Positions 19,739 through 28,460 of a DNA stretch of 64,000 nucleotides are shown here, piece by piece; positions within the stretch are counted from its first letter, which is position 1; each line of letters starts with the position of its first letter. The stretch covers positions 496,001-560,000 of the forward strand of contig NZ_PDOF01000003.1 of assembly GCF_003226345.1 (NCBI RefSeq), given 5' to 3'. The DNA comes from Alteribacter lacisalsi. GTDB lineage: Bacteria; Bacillota; Bacilli; Bacillales; Salisediminibacteriaceae. The position numbers and the translations under genes are program-made. The notes under the pieces are model-generated. The model did no database searches, was not told the DNA's origin, and worked only from the letters and a program-made list of their open reading frames with translations.

Positions 19739-20920
19739 TTATTTCACTTCGATCATGATGGCGTCGCCCTGGCCGCCGCCGCTGCAGATGGCTGCAATGC
19801 CTGTGCCGCCGCCGCGACGCTTGAGTTCGTGGGCGAGTGTAAGGATCACACGAGTGCCGCTCGCGCCAATCGGATGACCAAGTGCGACTGCTCCGCCGTT
19901 CACATTGATTTTTTCAGGATCGATTTCTGCAATTTTTCCGCTCGCAAGGGAAACCGCTGCAAATGCTTCGTTAATTTCAAACAGGTCGATGTCACTGAGG
20001 GATTTGCCTGTTTTTTCAAGAATTTTGTTGATCACAAGGCCCGGCGTTTTCGGGAAGTTTTCCGGCTCAACGGCAAGCTGGGTATGGGCAACGATGGCAG
20101 CCAATGGGGCGAGGCCGCGTTCTTTGGCCTTATCTTCGTCCATAACGACGAGGGCTGCCGCTCCGTCATTGACACCAGGAGCGTTACCGGCAGTAATCGT
20201 GCCGTCTGCGCCAAATACCGGCTTCAGCTTCGCAAGCTTTTCAACACTCGTGTCACCGCGTGGGGACTCATCGTTTTCTACAACAAGAGGGTCGCCTTTT
20301 CGCTGAGGCACTTCCACCGGCACGATTTCATCGGCGAACTTGCCTGCGTTAATGGCTTCTGTTGCCCGCTGATGGCTTCTGTAGGACCACTCATCCTGTT
20401 CCTGGCGGCTCAAGCTGTATTCGTCTGCTGTGCTGTTTCCGTAGGTACCCATATGAACGCCTTTAAACGTACAGGTAAGGCCGTCATGAATCATCATATC
20501 TTCAAATTTTGACGGTCCCATTTTCAGACCGAACCGTGCGTTTTTCACAAAGTACGGTGCCTGGCTCATGGACTCCATTCCGCCGGCTACAACGGTGTCA
20601 TGCTCGCCGGAACGGATCAGCACGTCTGCAAGAGTGACGCTTCGCATGCCGGATGCACATACTTTGTTGATCGTTTCTGTTTCTGTTTCCCACGGAAGGC
20701 CTGCGTGGTGCATCGCCTGACGGGAAGGAAGCTGCCCCTGTCCGCCCTGAAGGACGGTTCCCATAATTACGTGCTGAACGTCTTCTTTATTTACGTTTGC
20801 TCTTTCAAGTGCTGCGGATATTGCTTTCCCACCAAGTTCTGATGCTGAAAAGCCTGCCAGTTTTCCTCCGAGTTTTCCGACTGGTGTACGTGCTCCGCTT
20901 ACGATTACTGTTTTTTTCAT
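19739..20920 (-). CDS. Acetyl-CoA C-acyltransferase (thiolase, MmgA-like)
   Basis: Thiolase cleaving 3-ketoacyl-CoA with CoA. 393 residues with the nucleophilic Cys in INKVCASGMRS (near residue 88), GNAPGVNDGAA, the catalytic His in GHPIGASG and the second Cys in AICSGGGQGDA. The ATG at 20920 has GAGGAGG upstream. First gene of the compact part of the block; the 591-base gap upstream holds two repeat copies, so its promoter, or readthrough from fadF, is not resolved. Confidence 0.94.
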   Translation of the reverse strand: MKKTVIVSGARTPVGKLGGKLAGFSASELGGKAISAALERANVNKEDVQHVIMGTVLQGGQGQLPSRQAMHHAGLPWETETETINKVCASGMRSVTLADVLIRSGEHDTVVAGGMESMSQAPYFVKNARFGLKMGPSKFEDMMIHDGLTCTFKGVHMGTYGNSTADEYSLSRQEQDEWSYRSHQRATEAINAGKFADEIVPVEVPQRKGDPLVVENDESPRGDTSVEKLAKLKPVFGADGTITAGNAPGVNDGAAALVVMDEDKAKERGLAPLAAIVAHTQLAVEPENFPKTPGLVINKILEKTGKSLSDIDLFEINEAFAAVSLASGKIAEIDPEKINVNGGAVALGHPIGASGTRVILTLAHELKRRGGGTGIAAICSGGGQGDAIMIEVK

Positions 20921-20990
20921 TGTGTGTTCCTCCTCTTTATTTGCCGGCAGATGCCGGGGGTTTCGTCTAAAAGTAAAATGTTCGGAATCT

Positions 20991-21102
20991 CCGCTTCACG
21001 CCTTACGCTCGATTTCCGCGGCGGTCCGGTGAGCCTCCTCGGGCTATGCCCTGCGGGGTCTCACCCTGGCCTATTCTGCCGCAGGAGTCTCGCTTCAGGC
21101 GT
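20991..21102 (+). repeat. Interspersed GC-rich repeat, degenerate copy
   Basis: Plus-strand diverged copy with recognisable blocks GAGCCTCCTCGGGC, CCCTGCGGGGTCT and GCCGCAGGAGTC in the expected order. Paired with the inverted copy at 21215-21317. Confidence 0.6.
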
Positions 21103-21214
21103 TTGCTTCGCGTGTAACCAAAAAACTATTTTCCGTCTTGTTGTTTTCGATGTCGCAACTGAATACTGCTTGATCGCTTTGATTACTTAACCCTTCATAA
21201 AAGGATGAACCTTA

Positions 21215-21317
21215 AGGCGGCGACTCCAGCGGGAAAAGCAAGAGCCGAAGACCCCGCAGGCGCTTTTCCCGAGGAGGCTGAGGCCAAGACCTGCGGAAAG
21301 CGTCCGCCTGAAGCGGA
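21215..21317 (-). repeat. Interspersed GC-rich repeat, inverted copy
   Basis: Minus-strand copy retaining GGCGGCGACTCCAGCGGGAA, ACCCCGCAGGCGCTTTTCCC, GAGGAGGCTGAGG and GCGGAAAGCGTCCGCCTGAAGC. Well conserved over nearly the full length, with a short expansion in the middle. Confidence 0.75.
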
Positions 21318-21437
21318 ATCCTCTACTGAACTACTGAAAGAAAACACCTTTCACGCTGTCGATTGAACGCTCGCTCAGTGGCACTCCATAACAAAACAAC
21401 CGCCCCAAAATAAAGCGCTTACAATGTTTTTTTGAAA

Positions 21438-21483
21438 AAGATCCGGGCGGGAGCCCCCGCGGTGGCAACGGCTCCCTCTCCGG
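21438..21483 (-). terminator. Candidate terminator of fadF
   Basis: GGGAGCC / GGCTCCC inner arms with outer CCGG / CCGG pairing (21443-21483), followed on the minus strand by ATCTTTTTC. Confidence 0.6.
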
Positions 21484-21511
21484 ATAAAATAGACAGGTCT
21501 TTAATACTTCT

Positions 21512-23602
21512 TTACGCAGTCACAGAATCCTTTTTTGTTTCAAGAGATTTTTCTAAAATTTCTACAATATCCATTGTTTTTACGTCTTCTTCTACTTCTT
21601 TCGATTTCGTACCGTCACTGAGCATCGTCAGGCAGTACGGGCATCCGCTTCCGATTACGGACGGGCTGACTTCAAGCGCCTGCTCTGTACGGGCTTCGTT
21701 CACACGGGTTCCCGTGTCTTCCTCCATCCACATCATACCTCCGCCGGCGCCGCAGCACATGCCGTTCTCCCGGCTCCGATCCATTTCCACAACCTGAACG
21801 CCAGGGATCGCCTTGAGTACTTCACGCGGCGGGTCATATACATCGTTGTAGCGGCCCAGATAACAGGAATCGTGGTAAGTAATGACTTCGTTTACTTCCT
21901 GTGTCGGCTTGATCAGACCGTCGCGAACCCATTCGTAAAGCAGTTCGGTATGATGGTACACCTCTGCTTCGAGTCCGAAATCCGGATACTCGTTTTTCAG
22001 CGTATTGTAGGCGTGAGGATCAATTGTCACGATCTTTTTCACGTCGTTCTTCTCAAACTCGGCAATGTTTGCCGTTGCGAGTTCCTGGAACAGGAATTCG
22101 TTTCCGATCCGGCGCGGTGTATCCCCGGAGTTCTTTTCCTTGTTTCCGAGAATCGCAAATTTGATGCCCGCTTCGTTCATCACTTTTGCAAAGGACTGGG
22201 CGATCTTCTGGCTTCTGTTGTCATAGGAGCCCATCGATCCGACAAAGAAGAGATACTCGAACTCTTCACCGGATTTTTTCATTTCTTTTACCGTCGGTGC
22301 CACAATATCCTCCCGGCCGTCGCGCCATTTTTCACGCTCTTTCCGGTTAATGCCCCACGGATTGCCCTGACGTTCGATGTTCGTCATGGCGCGCTGGGCT
22401 TCAGCGTCCATCTTCCCTTCTGTCAGAACAAGATAGCGGCGCATATCAATAATTTTATCCACGTGTTCGTTGGCTACCGGACACTGGTCCTCACAGTTAC
22501 GGCATGTCGTACACGCCCAAAGTTCTTCTTCTGTAATGACATCACCGATCAGACTTACATCATAGGCTTCTGATGCAGCTGCCGCTTCCTGGGCAGCAAG
22601 CTGGTTACCCGTTTTGTGATTGAATGCGTATGTCGGCATCCACGGTTTACGGGATGTGACAGCGGCACCTTTGTCTGTCAGATGGTCACGCATTTTCACG
22701 ATCAGATCCATCGGTGACAGCATTTTCCCTGTTCCTGTAGCCGGACACATATTCGTACAGCGTCCACATTCGACACAGGCATACAGGTCAAGGAGCTGCT
22801 TCTGGTCAAATTCCTCAATCTGGTTTTTACCGAACTTCTCGGCGTCTTCGTCTTCAAAATTAATTGGCTTTAGCTGACCTGTTTTGTGTGTCGGACCTAA
22901 GTAAACGTTTGCAGGACCGGCAATAAGGTGTGCGTGTTTTCCCTGTGGAATGTACACGAGGAACACAAGCAGGAACATAAGGTGTGCCCACCAGAATACA
23001 AAGAAAAGCGCACTTGCTGCGCCTGCAACGATTGGCCCCAACGCAGCGGCAATACCTGTTGCAATCGGCTCAGCCCAAGTAGCTGATTTTCCGAGCCAGA
23101 TCATTTCCATTCCTTTGGCCATAAGCTTTGAAACCATCAGTCCTCCGATAAAAATAAGGACGAGACCGGCTTTAAAGTTCTGCTTCAGGCGGACAAGTTT
23201 CTCCACATAACGGCGGTGAAACGCCCACACGACCGCCACCAGAATCATAACGACCACAATTTCCTGGAAGAATGTGAAGGCCGGATACAAGGGTCCGAGC
23301 GGCAGATGGGAGCCCGGTGCCAGCCCTTTCCAGATGAGATCAATGGCACTGAACTGAACGAGCAGGAAGCCGTAGAAAAACATAATGTGAATGATGCCGC
23401 TTTTCTTATCTTTCAATAGCTTTTTCTGACCGAACACCTGCGCAATGAACGCATCTTTTCTGTCCTTGAAGGTCCGGTTGAACTCTGCCTTCTGACCGAG
23501 CTTAATGTAAGCAATTCTTGTCTTTACGAGCGTGGCAAACAGGTAAAGCGCGTAACCGGTTACAAGAATGAACATCAGCCAGTTGATTAATATTGGATCC
23601 AT
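21512..23602 (-). CDS. fadF: Membrane-bound Fe-S oxidoreductase FadF
   Basis: Probable electron-transfer partner of acyl-CoA dehydrogenases, passing electrons from ETF to the quinone pool (FadF/YwjF family). 696 residues: five or so N-terminal membrane helices (residues about 5-245, NarI-like), then two 4Fe-4S clusters (CVECGRCTNMCP and CTTCRNCEDQCP) and two C-terminal CCG cysteine-rich domains (HDSCYLGRYND, GMCCGAGGG) as in heterodisulfide reductase subunits. The ATG at 23602 follows AAAGGGG and matches the family start; an earlier start at 23656 lies in the leader. Expressed from a promoter overlapped by a FadR-like operator. Confidence 0.94.
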   Translation of the reverse strand: MDPILINWLMFILVTGYALYLFATLVKTRIAYIKLGQKAEFNRTFKDRKDAFIAQVFGQKKLLKDKKSGIIHIMFFYGFLLVQFSAIDLIWKGLAPGSHLPLGPLYPAFTFFQEIVVVMILVAVVWAFHRRYVEKLVRLKQNFKAGLVLIFIGGLMVSKLMAKGMEMIWLGKSATWAEPIATGIAAALGPIVAGAASALFFVFWWAHLMFLLVFLVYIPQGKHAHLIAGPANVYLGPTHKTGQLKPINFEDEDAEKFGKNQIEEFDQKQLLDLYACVECGRCTNMCPATGTGKMLSPMDLIVKMRDHLTDKGAAVTSRKPWMPTYAFNHKTGNQLAAQEAAAASEAYDVSLIGDVITEEELWACTTCRNCEDQCPVANEHVDKIIDMRRYLVLTEGKMDAEAQRAMTNIERQGNPWGINRKEREKWRDGREDIVAPTVKEMKKSGEEFEYLFFVGSMGSYDNRSQKIAQSFAKVMNEAGIKFAILGNKEKNSGDTPRRIGNEFLFQELATANIAEFEKNDVKKIVTIDPHAYNTLKNEYPDFGLEAEVYHHTELLYEWVRDGLIKPTQEVNEVITYHDSCYLGRYNDVYDPPREVLKAIPGVQVVEMDRSRENGMCCGAGGGMMWMEEDTGTRVNEARTEQALEVSPSVIGSGCPYCLTMLSDGTKSKEVEEDVKTMDIVEILEKSLETKKDSVTA

Positions 23603-23695
23603 GATGTGTACAGCCCCTTTCGATGCTTCCTCTGAATCGACTTCCGCAAAAATCAAAGAAGCGTTTTTCAGAATTTAGAATGAATTTTGTTTTTT

Positions 23696-23732
23696 ATTAT
23701 AGCACAACAATTAATGAATGAGTATTCAGTCA
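23696..23732 (-). promoter_or_regulatory. fadF promoter with FadR-like operator
   Basis: On the minus strand an extended -10 TG-C-TATAAT ends at 23696. Upstream, 23715-23732 reads TGAATGAGTATTCAGTCA, matching the Bacillus FadR box TGAATGAnTAnTCATTCA at all but one or two defined positions. It covers the -35/spacer region, where a bound repressor would block polymerase. FadR repression of fad genes is established in B. subtilis; application here is by sequence match. Confidence 0.75.
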
Positions 23733-23765
23733 GGTCTCTTTTTTTAAAAAAACCCATCATTGTTT

Positions 23766-23773
23766 TTCGACAA
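23766..23773 (-). promoter_or_regulatory. Spo0A-box-like sequence upstream of clsB
   Basis: TTGTCGAA on the minus strand contains the exact heptamer TGTCGAA with an A-rich flank. Several exact heptamers are expected by chance in a window of this size, so the site is only suggestive; its place in the fadF/clsB divergent region is the reason to record it. Confidence 0.25.
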
Positions 23774-23868
23774 CAGGGATTGAATTACAGTCGGTTAGGG
23801 AAAATAACAGAAATACTGCCGGCATTTCCCCGGCCGTGATCGCAGACGTCAGCCTGGGAGGGAACAAT

Positions 23869-25080
23869 TTGATCTTATTACACACAATCCTGATAATACT
23901 CGCGATTTTCGCCTTAATCTGTATATGGTTTATTATTGATTTTACGATTGCCCGGCGGCTCCACGAGAAACATACGCCTCCCTATACAGAACCTCCTGTA
24001 CGAAACAGTGACGTCCAGTTTTTCGCCAGGGGCGACAAACTTTTTAATCACATGTTCGGCGAGATTGAGCAGGCAGAGGACCACATACACATGCTCTTTT
24101 ATATCTTCAGGGCAGATGACATCAGTAAAGAAATGATTAACAGACTTATGGACAAAGCAAGAGAAGGAGTCGAAGTCCGCCTTATGGTTGATTTCATGGG
24201 CTTTCGTATCTCCCGCAAGCTGAAAAAAGAGATCCGGAAATCCGGCGTGCATCTTTCCATCACTCACCGACCTTCTCTACCGTTTCTTTTTTACTCAGCC
24301 AATAAGCGTAACCACCGGAAAATTACGGTTATCGACGGCCGCACTGCCTACATTGGCGGCTATAACGTCGGTGATGAATACCTCGGCCGGGACCCGAGCT
24401 TCGGCCCGTGGCGCGATTATCACCTCTGTGTTACTGGCGAAGCTGTGAATGACCTTCAGGACATCTTCCTAAGGGACTGGGAGGCAGCGTCAGGCGAGGA
24501 CATCATCGGGGAAAACCGGTATTATCCGGAACAGAAGCCAGGATCAAAAACAATTCAGATCCTTGCCTCTAACGGCTCTCACATTGAAGATGCCGCTCTT
24601 AAACTCATCAAGACAGCTGAGAACACACTCATCATCGGCACACCATACTTTGTGCCGGGACGTGAAGTCAAAAACGCGCTCATACAAGCGGCTAAACGCG
24701 GTGTCGACATCCGGGTTATTATTCCGAAAAATCCTGACCACCCTCTTGTTATTCACGCCGCCTACCCGTACTTCCGTGAGTTGATCGAAGCCGGGGTTAA
24801 CATTCACATGTATTTTCAAGGCTTTTATCATTCTAAGGCGATCATCGTTGATGACAAAGTGTGCGACATCGGCACCGCCAATTTTGATAAAAGGAGTTTC
24901 CGCATCAACCGGGAGGTCAACTGCCTGATTCACAACGAACAGTGGATCCGCCAGGTGATGGTCCAGGTCAATGAAGATCTGAACCGAAGCGACCGGGTTA
25001 CGATCGAGCACCTGAACAACCGCTCACTCCTGAAACGGGGCAAGGAAACCCTCGCCAGCCTCCTCTCCCCGCTTATTTAA
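23869..25080 (+). CDS. clsB: Cardiolipin synthase / phospholipase D family (ClsB, YwjE)
   Basis: Membrane enzyme joining two phosphatidylglycerols into cardiolipin. About 403 residues: one N-terminal membrane helix (LHTILIILAIFALICIWFII), then two PLD domains with HKD motifs NHRKITVIDGR and YHSKAIIVDDK. The start is taken as TTG at 23869, because GGGAGGG lies 7 bases before it; the GTG at 23836 has no such site. Divergent from fadF, as in B. subtilis. Most cardiolipin synthases have two membrane helices; this one, like YwjE, is shorter. Confidence 0.9.
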   Translation: MILLHTILIILAIFALICIWFIIDFTIARRLHEKHTPPYTEPPVRNSDVQFFARGDKLFNHMFGEIEQAEDHIHMLFYIFRADDISKEMINRLMDKAREGVEVRLMVDFMGFRISRKLKKEIRKSGVHLSITHRPSLPFLFYSANKRNHRKITVIDGRTAYIGGYNVGDEYLGRDPSFGPWRDYHLCVTGEAVNDLQDIFLRDWEAASGEDIIGENRYYPEQKPGSKTIQILASNGSHIEDAALKLIKTAENTLIIGTPYFVPGREVKNALIQAAKRGVDIRVIIPKNPDHPLVIHAAYPYFRELIEAGVNIHMYFQGFYHSKAIIVDDKVCDIGTANFDKRSFRINREVNCLIHNEQWIRQVMVQVNEDLNRSDRVTIEHLNNRSLLKRGKETLASLLSPLI

Positions 25081-25090
25081 GTCAAAAAAA

Positions 25091-25140
25091 GGCTTCCAGG
25101 CTCCTGCATGATGCGGGAGCCTGCAGGTCGTTTTTCCCGA
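25091..25140 (+). terminator. Terminator of clsB
   Basis: AGGCTCCTGCAT / ATGCGGGAGCCT arms (about 12 bp with one wobble) followed by GCAGGTCGTTTTT. The right side runs into a degenerate interspersed-repeat copy. Confidence 0.65.
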
Positions 25141-25178
25141 GCAGGCTGAAGCGGTGTCCGAGGAAAGCAAACGCCTGC
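25118..25178 (-). repeat. Interspersed GC-rich repeat, degenerate fragment
   Basis: Minus-strand fragment: CCTGCAGGTCGTTTTTCCCG, AGCAGGCTGAAGC, GAGGAAAGCAAACGCCTGCAG follow the order of the repeat with many changes. Confidence 0.45.
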
Positions 25179-25229
25179 AGTGTAATATAACAACAACCTT
25201 TCCAAATATATCACGAAAGGAGTTTTTCA

Positions 25230-26186
25230 ATGATTATCCGCTTCGGTTTCGTTTCCCACGCTTTGTCCCTGTGGAACGCCTCCCCGGCTCACACCGTCAC
25301 CTGGGCACGGGCAAAACAGCTCAGCAGGCACGAACGGAGGGAAAAGCTCAAGGAAGTGACAGCCAGAAATATCGCACATACAAAACGAGCCGTTCATTAC
25401 TGCATCGCCCATGAAATCAGTCTGTTCCGACTCTCCTCCTCCATGGTTCCGCTTGCCACGCATCCTCAAGCAGCCTGGGATTTTACTGCGCCTTTTAAAG
25501 AAGAGTGGGCCGAACTTGGCGGACTGATCCGTTCCGCAGGCATCCGGCCGAGCTTTCATCCGAATCAGTTTACCCTTTTTACATCTCCAAAGGAGGATGT
25601 AACCACCCGCGCTGTCGAAGATATTACCTATCACAATAAAATGGCACAGGCGATGGATCTGTCTGACTGCCGCTTTGTGCTTCACGTGGGCGGTATTTAC
25701 GGCGATAAGGAAAACGCGGTGAAACGCTTTTCAGACAACATGTCCCGCCTGCCGGAAGAACTAAAAAACCGTCTTATGATTGAAAATGATGATAAATCCT
25801 ATCAAGGAGACGACGTTCTCAGCATATGTATTAAAGAAGGCCTGCCTTTTGTATTCGACTACCACCACCATGTCGTCTGCCCTGGCGAAAGCAGCGCAGC
25901 CGATCTCATGCCCGGTCTGTTTAAGACTTGGGAACATACAGGGCTTCGGCCGAAGATTCACTTGTCGTCACCAAAGGATGGGGACCGGTCCCGCGCACAT
26001 GCGGACGGAATTGATCTGGAATTTGTCAGGCCGTTTCTTGATATGATGCGGGAGTTTGATACGGACTTTGATGTCATGATTGAAGCGAAGCAGAAAGACA
26101 AGGCTCTCCTGTCCTTTATGGATGACCTTGAAAAAATACGTGGTGTGAACCGGGTTGCCGGAGGAGCCGTCCGTTATAAGCCATAA
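25230..26186 (+). CDS. uvsE: UV DNA damage endonuclease
   Basis: UVDE-type endonuclease that nicks 5' to UV photoproducts and some other lesions, starting an alternative excision repair route. 318-residue TIM barrel: RFGFVSHALSLWNASPAHT at the start, RLSSSMVPLATHP, SFHPNQF, LHVGGIYGDK, IENDDKSY and DYHHHVVC carry the metal-binding His, Glu and Asp residues of the family. The ATG at 25230 follows GAAAGGAG. Same position and strand as ywjD of B. subtilis, downstream of clsB. Confidence 0.93.
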   Translation: MIIRFGFVSHALSLWNASPAHTVTWARAKQLSRHERREKLKEVTARNIAHTKRAVHYCIAHEISLFRLSSSMVPLATHPQAAWDFTAPFKEEWAELGGLIRSAGIRPSFHPNQFTLFTSPKEDVTTRAVEDITYHNKMAQAMDLSDCRFVLHVGGIYGDKENAVKRFSDNMSRLPEELKNRLMIENDDKSYQGDDVLSICIKEGLPFVFDYHHHVVCPGESSAADLMPGLFKTWEHTGLRPKIHLSSPKDGDRSRAHADGIDLEFVRPFLDMMREFDTDFDVMIEAKQKDKALLSFMDDLEKIRGVNRVAGGAVRYKP

Positions 26187-26198
26187 TAGAGCCTGACT

Positions 26199-26221
26199 GC
26201 TGCCCCTGCCGGCAGCTTTTT
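26199..26221 (+). terminator. Terminator of uvsE
   Basis: GCTGCC / GGCAGC arms (26199-26216) followed by TTTTTG. Confidence 0.65.
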
Positions 26222-26288
26222 GTCATTTCAGGACGTAAATGAGGATGGTTCTTATTCTCACTCATACTTAAGGAGAGGAGATTTGTTC

Positions 26289-28244
26289 ATGCCAAAATCC
26301 AGCTCTTTTACTCATTCTTTTTTTTCCCGTAATCGCGAACTTGTCTTTTCCCTGGCCGGAGGCCTCTTCCTTCTTGCAGGCTACCTTCTTGAAAGGGCTG
26401 ACCTTTTTGGATGGGCTGTTGCTTTATACTTACTTTCTTTTGCTGTGGGCGGTTACTTCAAAGCAAAGGAGGGGTTGACGGACCTGGTAAAGGACCGGTC
26501 GCTGAACGTTGAAGTTCTGATGATTGTCGCCGCAGCCGGGGCGGCCTCAATCGGCTACTGGAGCGAAGGTGCCATTTTGATCTTTATCTTTTCCCTGGCC
26601 GGCGCCATGGAAACCTACACCTTGGAGAAAAGTGAACGGGATCTGTCGAATCTGATACGCATGGCCCCGGAGAAAGCCTCCCTCCTCCTTCCTGATGGTG
26701 AAACAAAGGTTGTAAATGTGGAATCTCTCGAAGTCGGTAACCGGATTCTCGTCAGACCTGGTGAGCGAATCCCGGCAGACGGGACGGTGATAACAGGAGA
26801 AAGCACCACAGATGAGGCGGCCATCACGGGCGAATCCATGCCTGTGGATAAAAAGAGCGGAAGCAGTGTCTACAATGGCACCATCAACGGAACAGGCTCG
26901 TTGACTGTAAAAGTCACAAAACGAAATGCTGACTCCCTGTTCCAGAAGATGATCGCCCTCGTCCGGCAGGCAAAAACCGACCGGCCGCCGAGCCAGCAGC
27001 TGATTGAAAAAATCGAAGGCCCCTACGTGATAACCGTTCTCCTTACCGTGGCTGTTATGCTTACGATCCCGGTTTTGGTTTTCGGCTTTCCTTTTGAAGA
27101 GACGTTCTACCGGGCGATGGTCCTTCTCGTCGTGGCCTCCCCCTGTGCTGTTGTGGCGTCCGTTATGCCGGCGCTTCTCTCCGCCATATCGACAGGCGCA
27201 CGAAACGGCATTCTGATAAAAGGCGGCGTGTATCTGGAGCAGCTAGCGAAAACCGGCGTTATCGCCTTTGATAAAACCGGAACTCTAACTGAAGGCAGCC
27301 CTGCCGTGACTGGATTTCAGGCTTTGCCGGGAAACGATGAAGAAGCTGTTCTCGCCGCTGCTGCCGCGATCGAAAGGCAGTCTGATCACCCTCTTGCCCA
27401 TGCGATCGCCGCCTATGCAGGGGAGCGCTCCCGGAACCTGCCGGCTGTGGAAACGATTGAAGACGTGCCCGGATACGGCGTCCGGGCAGTTATTGCCGGC
27501 GAAACGTGGCATATCGGCCGAAGCGGGTTTGCCGGAGATACTCAGGCCTGGGAACCTGTCCGAAACGTGACCGGAAAATGGGCAGAAGAAGGAAACACGC
27601 TCGTCTATGCTGCGAAAAATGGTGAGCCGGCAGGCTTCTTTGCCCTCAAAGATCAGATTCGTCCTGCAGCCTCGGCAGCCCTGAATACCTTAGCCGATGC
27701 CGGGATCGAAACGGTGATGATTACCGGGGACAGGGAAGCCACTGCCAGGAAAATTGCCAAGGAAGCCGGCGTCTCCCGCTACGTTGCTGAATGTCTCCCT
27801 GAGGAAAAAGTCCGGGAAGTAGAGCGCCTCCGTAAAGACTACGGAGCAGTAGTCATGGTAGGAGACGGTGTGAACGACGCGCCAGCCCTGGCAAAGGCGG
27901 ACACAGGAATCGCGATGGGGTCCGGAACCGGTGTTGCGATTGATACGGCCCATATCGTCCTGATGAACAGCGAACTGGAAAAAATCGAACTATCGCTCGA
28001 ACTCTCCCGGCGTCTCAACAGGATCGTCAAACAGAACCTCATCTTTTCGGTTGCGGTAATTGCCGTCCTCATTACCGCAAACTTTGCCCAGTCCCTCACC
28101 CTCCCCCTCGGGGTGATCGGCCACGAAGGAAGCACGATCCTCGTCATCCTGAACGGCCTGCGCCTCTTGAGGGTCAAGCAGCGCAAAGGAGGCCCTGCCG
28201 AACCCGGAACAAGAGAGCGCCTTAAGGAAGCGGAAGTGTCTTAA
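26289..28244 (+). CDS. Heavy-metal P-type ATPase, P1B-4 (SPC) type
   Basis: Metal efflux pump of 651 residues with no N-terminal metal-binding domain. Membrane helices at about 12-105, actuator motif TGES, the transmembrane metal site SPC at about residues 284-286 in place of CPC, phosphorylation motif DKTGT at about 328, GDGVNDAPAL in the P-domain, and HEGSTILVILNGLRLL in the last helix. SPC with HEGS/T is the hallmark of P1B-4 pumps (CtpD, PfeT/ZosA, CoaT), which export Fe(II), Co(II) or Zn(II); B. subtilis PfeT under PerR is the nearest known case. The ATG at 26289 follows GAGGAGAT; the open frame from 26220 starts in the uvsE terminator. No clear PerR box was seen. Confidence 0.9.
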   Translation: MPKSSSFTHSFFSRNRELVFSLAGGLFLLAGYLLERADLFGWAVALYLLSFAVGGYFKAKEGLTDLVKDRSLNVEVLMIVAAAGAASIGYWSEGAILIFIFSLAGAMETYTLEKSERDLSNLIRMAPEKASLLLPDGETKVVNVESLEVGNRILVRPGERIPADGTVITGESTTDEAAITGESMPVDKKSGSSVYNGTINGTGSLTVKVTKRNADSLFQKMIALVRQAKTDRPPSQQLIEKIEGPYVITVLLTVAVMLTIPVLVFGFPFEETFYRAMVLLVVASPCAVVASVMPALLSAISTGARNGILIKGGVYLEQLAKTGVIAFDKTGTLTEGSPAVTGFQALPGNDEEAVLAAAAAIERQSDHPLAHAIAAYAGERSRNLPAVETIEDVPGYGVRAVIAGETWHIGRSGFAGDTQAWEPVRNVTGKWAEEGNTLVYAAKNGEPAGFFALKDQIRPAASAALNTLADAGIETVMITGDREATARKIAKEAGVSRYVAECLPEEKVREVERLRKDYGAVVMVGDGVNDAPALAKADTGIAMGSGTGVAIDTAHIVLMNSELEKIELSLELSRRLNRIVKQNLIFSVAVIAVLITANFAQSLTLPLGVIGHEGSTILVILNGLRLLRVKQRKGGPAEPGTRERLKEAEVS

Positions 28245-28249
28245 CACGT

Positions 28250-28286
28250 ACGAATCCCCCGGACTGGTTCCGGGGGATTCGTGTTT
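28250..28286 (+). terminator. Terminator of the P-type ATPase gene
   Basis: ACGAATCCCCC / GGGGGATTCGT perfect 11-bp arms (28250-28282), then GTTTT. Confidence 0.88.
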
Positions 28287-28305
28287 TACAGAAGGTATGC
28301 TGTAT

Positions 28306-28431
28306 TTAAAGGTCTTAGCATGTGCATTAAGGGTTTTAGGAAGCCCTTTGCGGGTCTTAGCTCATGCTTTAAGGGTTTTAACAAGACCTTTACGGGTCTT
28401 AGCCCCTTCTTTAAGGGTTTAAGCTGCTTGA
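28306..28431. repeat. Six tandem 21-bp repeats (minisatellite)
   Basis: Six units of exactly 21 bases, at 28306, 28327, 28348, 28369, 28390 and 28411. The core is TTAAGGGTCTTAG; odd units read GGTCTTAGC and even units GGGTTTTAR, so the array also has a 42-base higher period. It fills the gap between the ATPase terminator and the alpha/beta hydrolase stop. Both strands are open through the array because the period is a multiple of three, producing spurious small reading frames. Confidence 0.92.
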
Positions 28432-28460
28432 CACGACGGGGTATAAAACGCCAACGCCCC

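Larger units (their letters stand above)
20921..21511. other. Gap with inverted pair of GC-rich repeats
   Basis: No gene is supported in these 591 bases between the fadF stop and thiolase. They contain a plus-strand repeat copy, a minus-strand repeat copy and the fadF terminator. I found no convincing promoter for the thiolase gene. Confidence 0.5.

Noticed and set aside
28306-28431. CRISPR array
   Set aside because: Units are contiguous 21-mers without unique spacers, and no cas genes are present.
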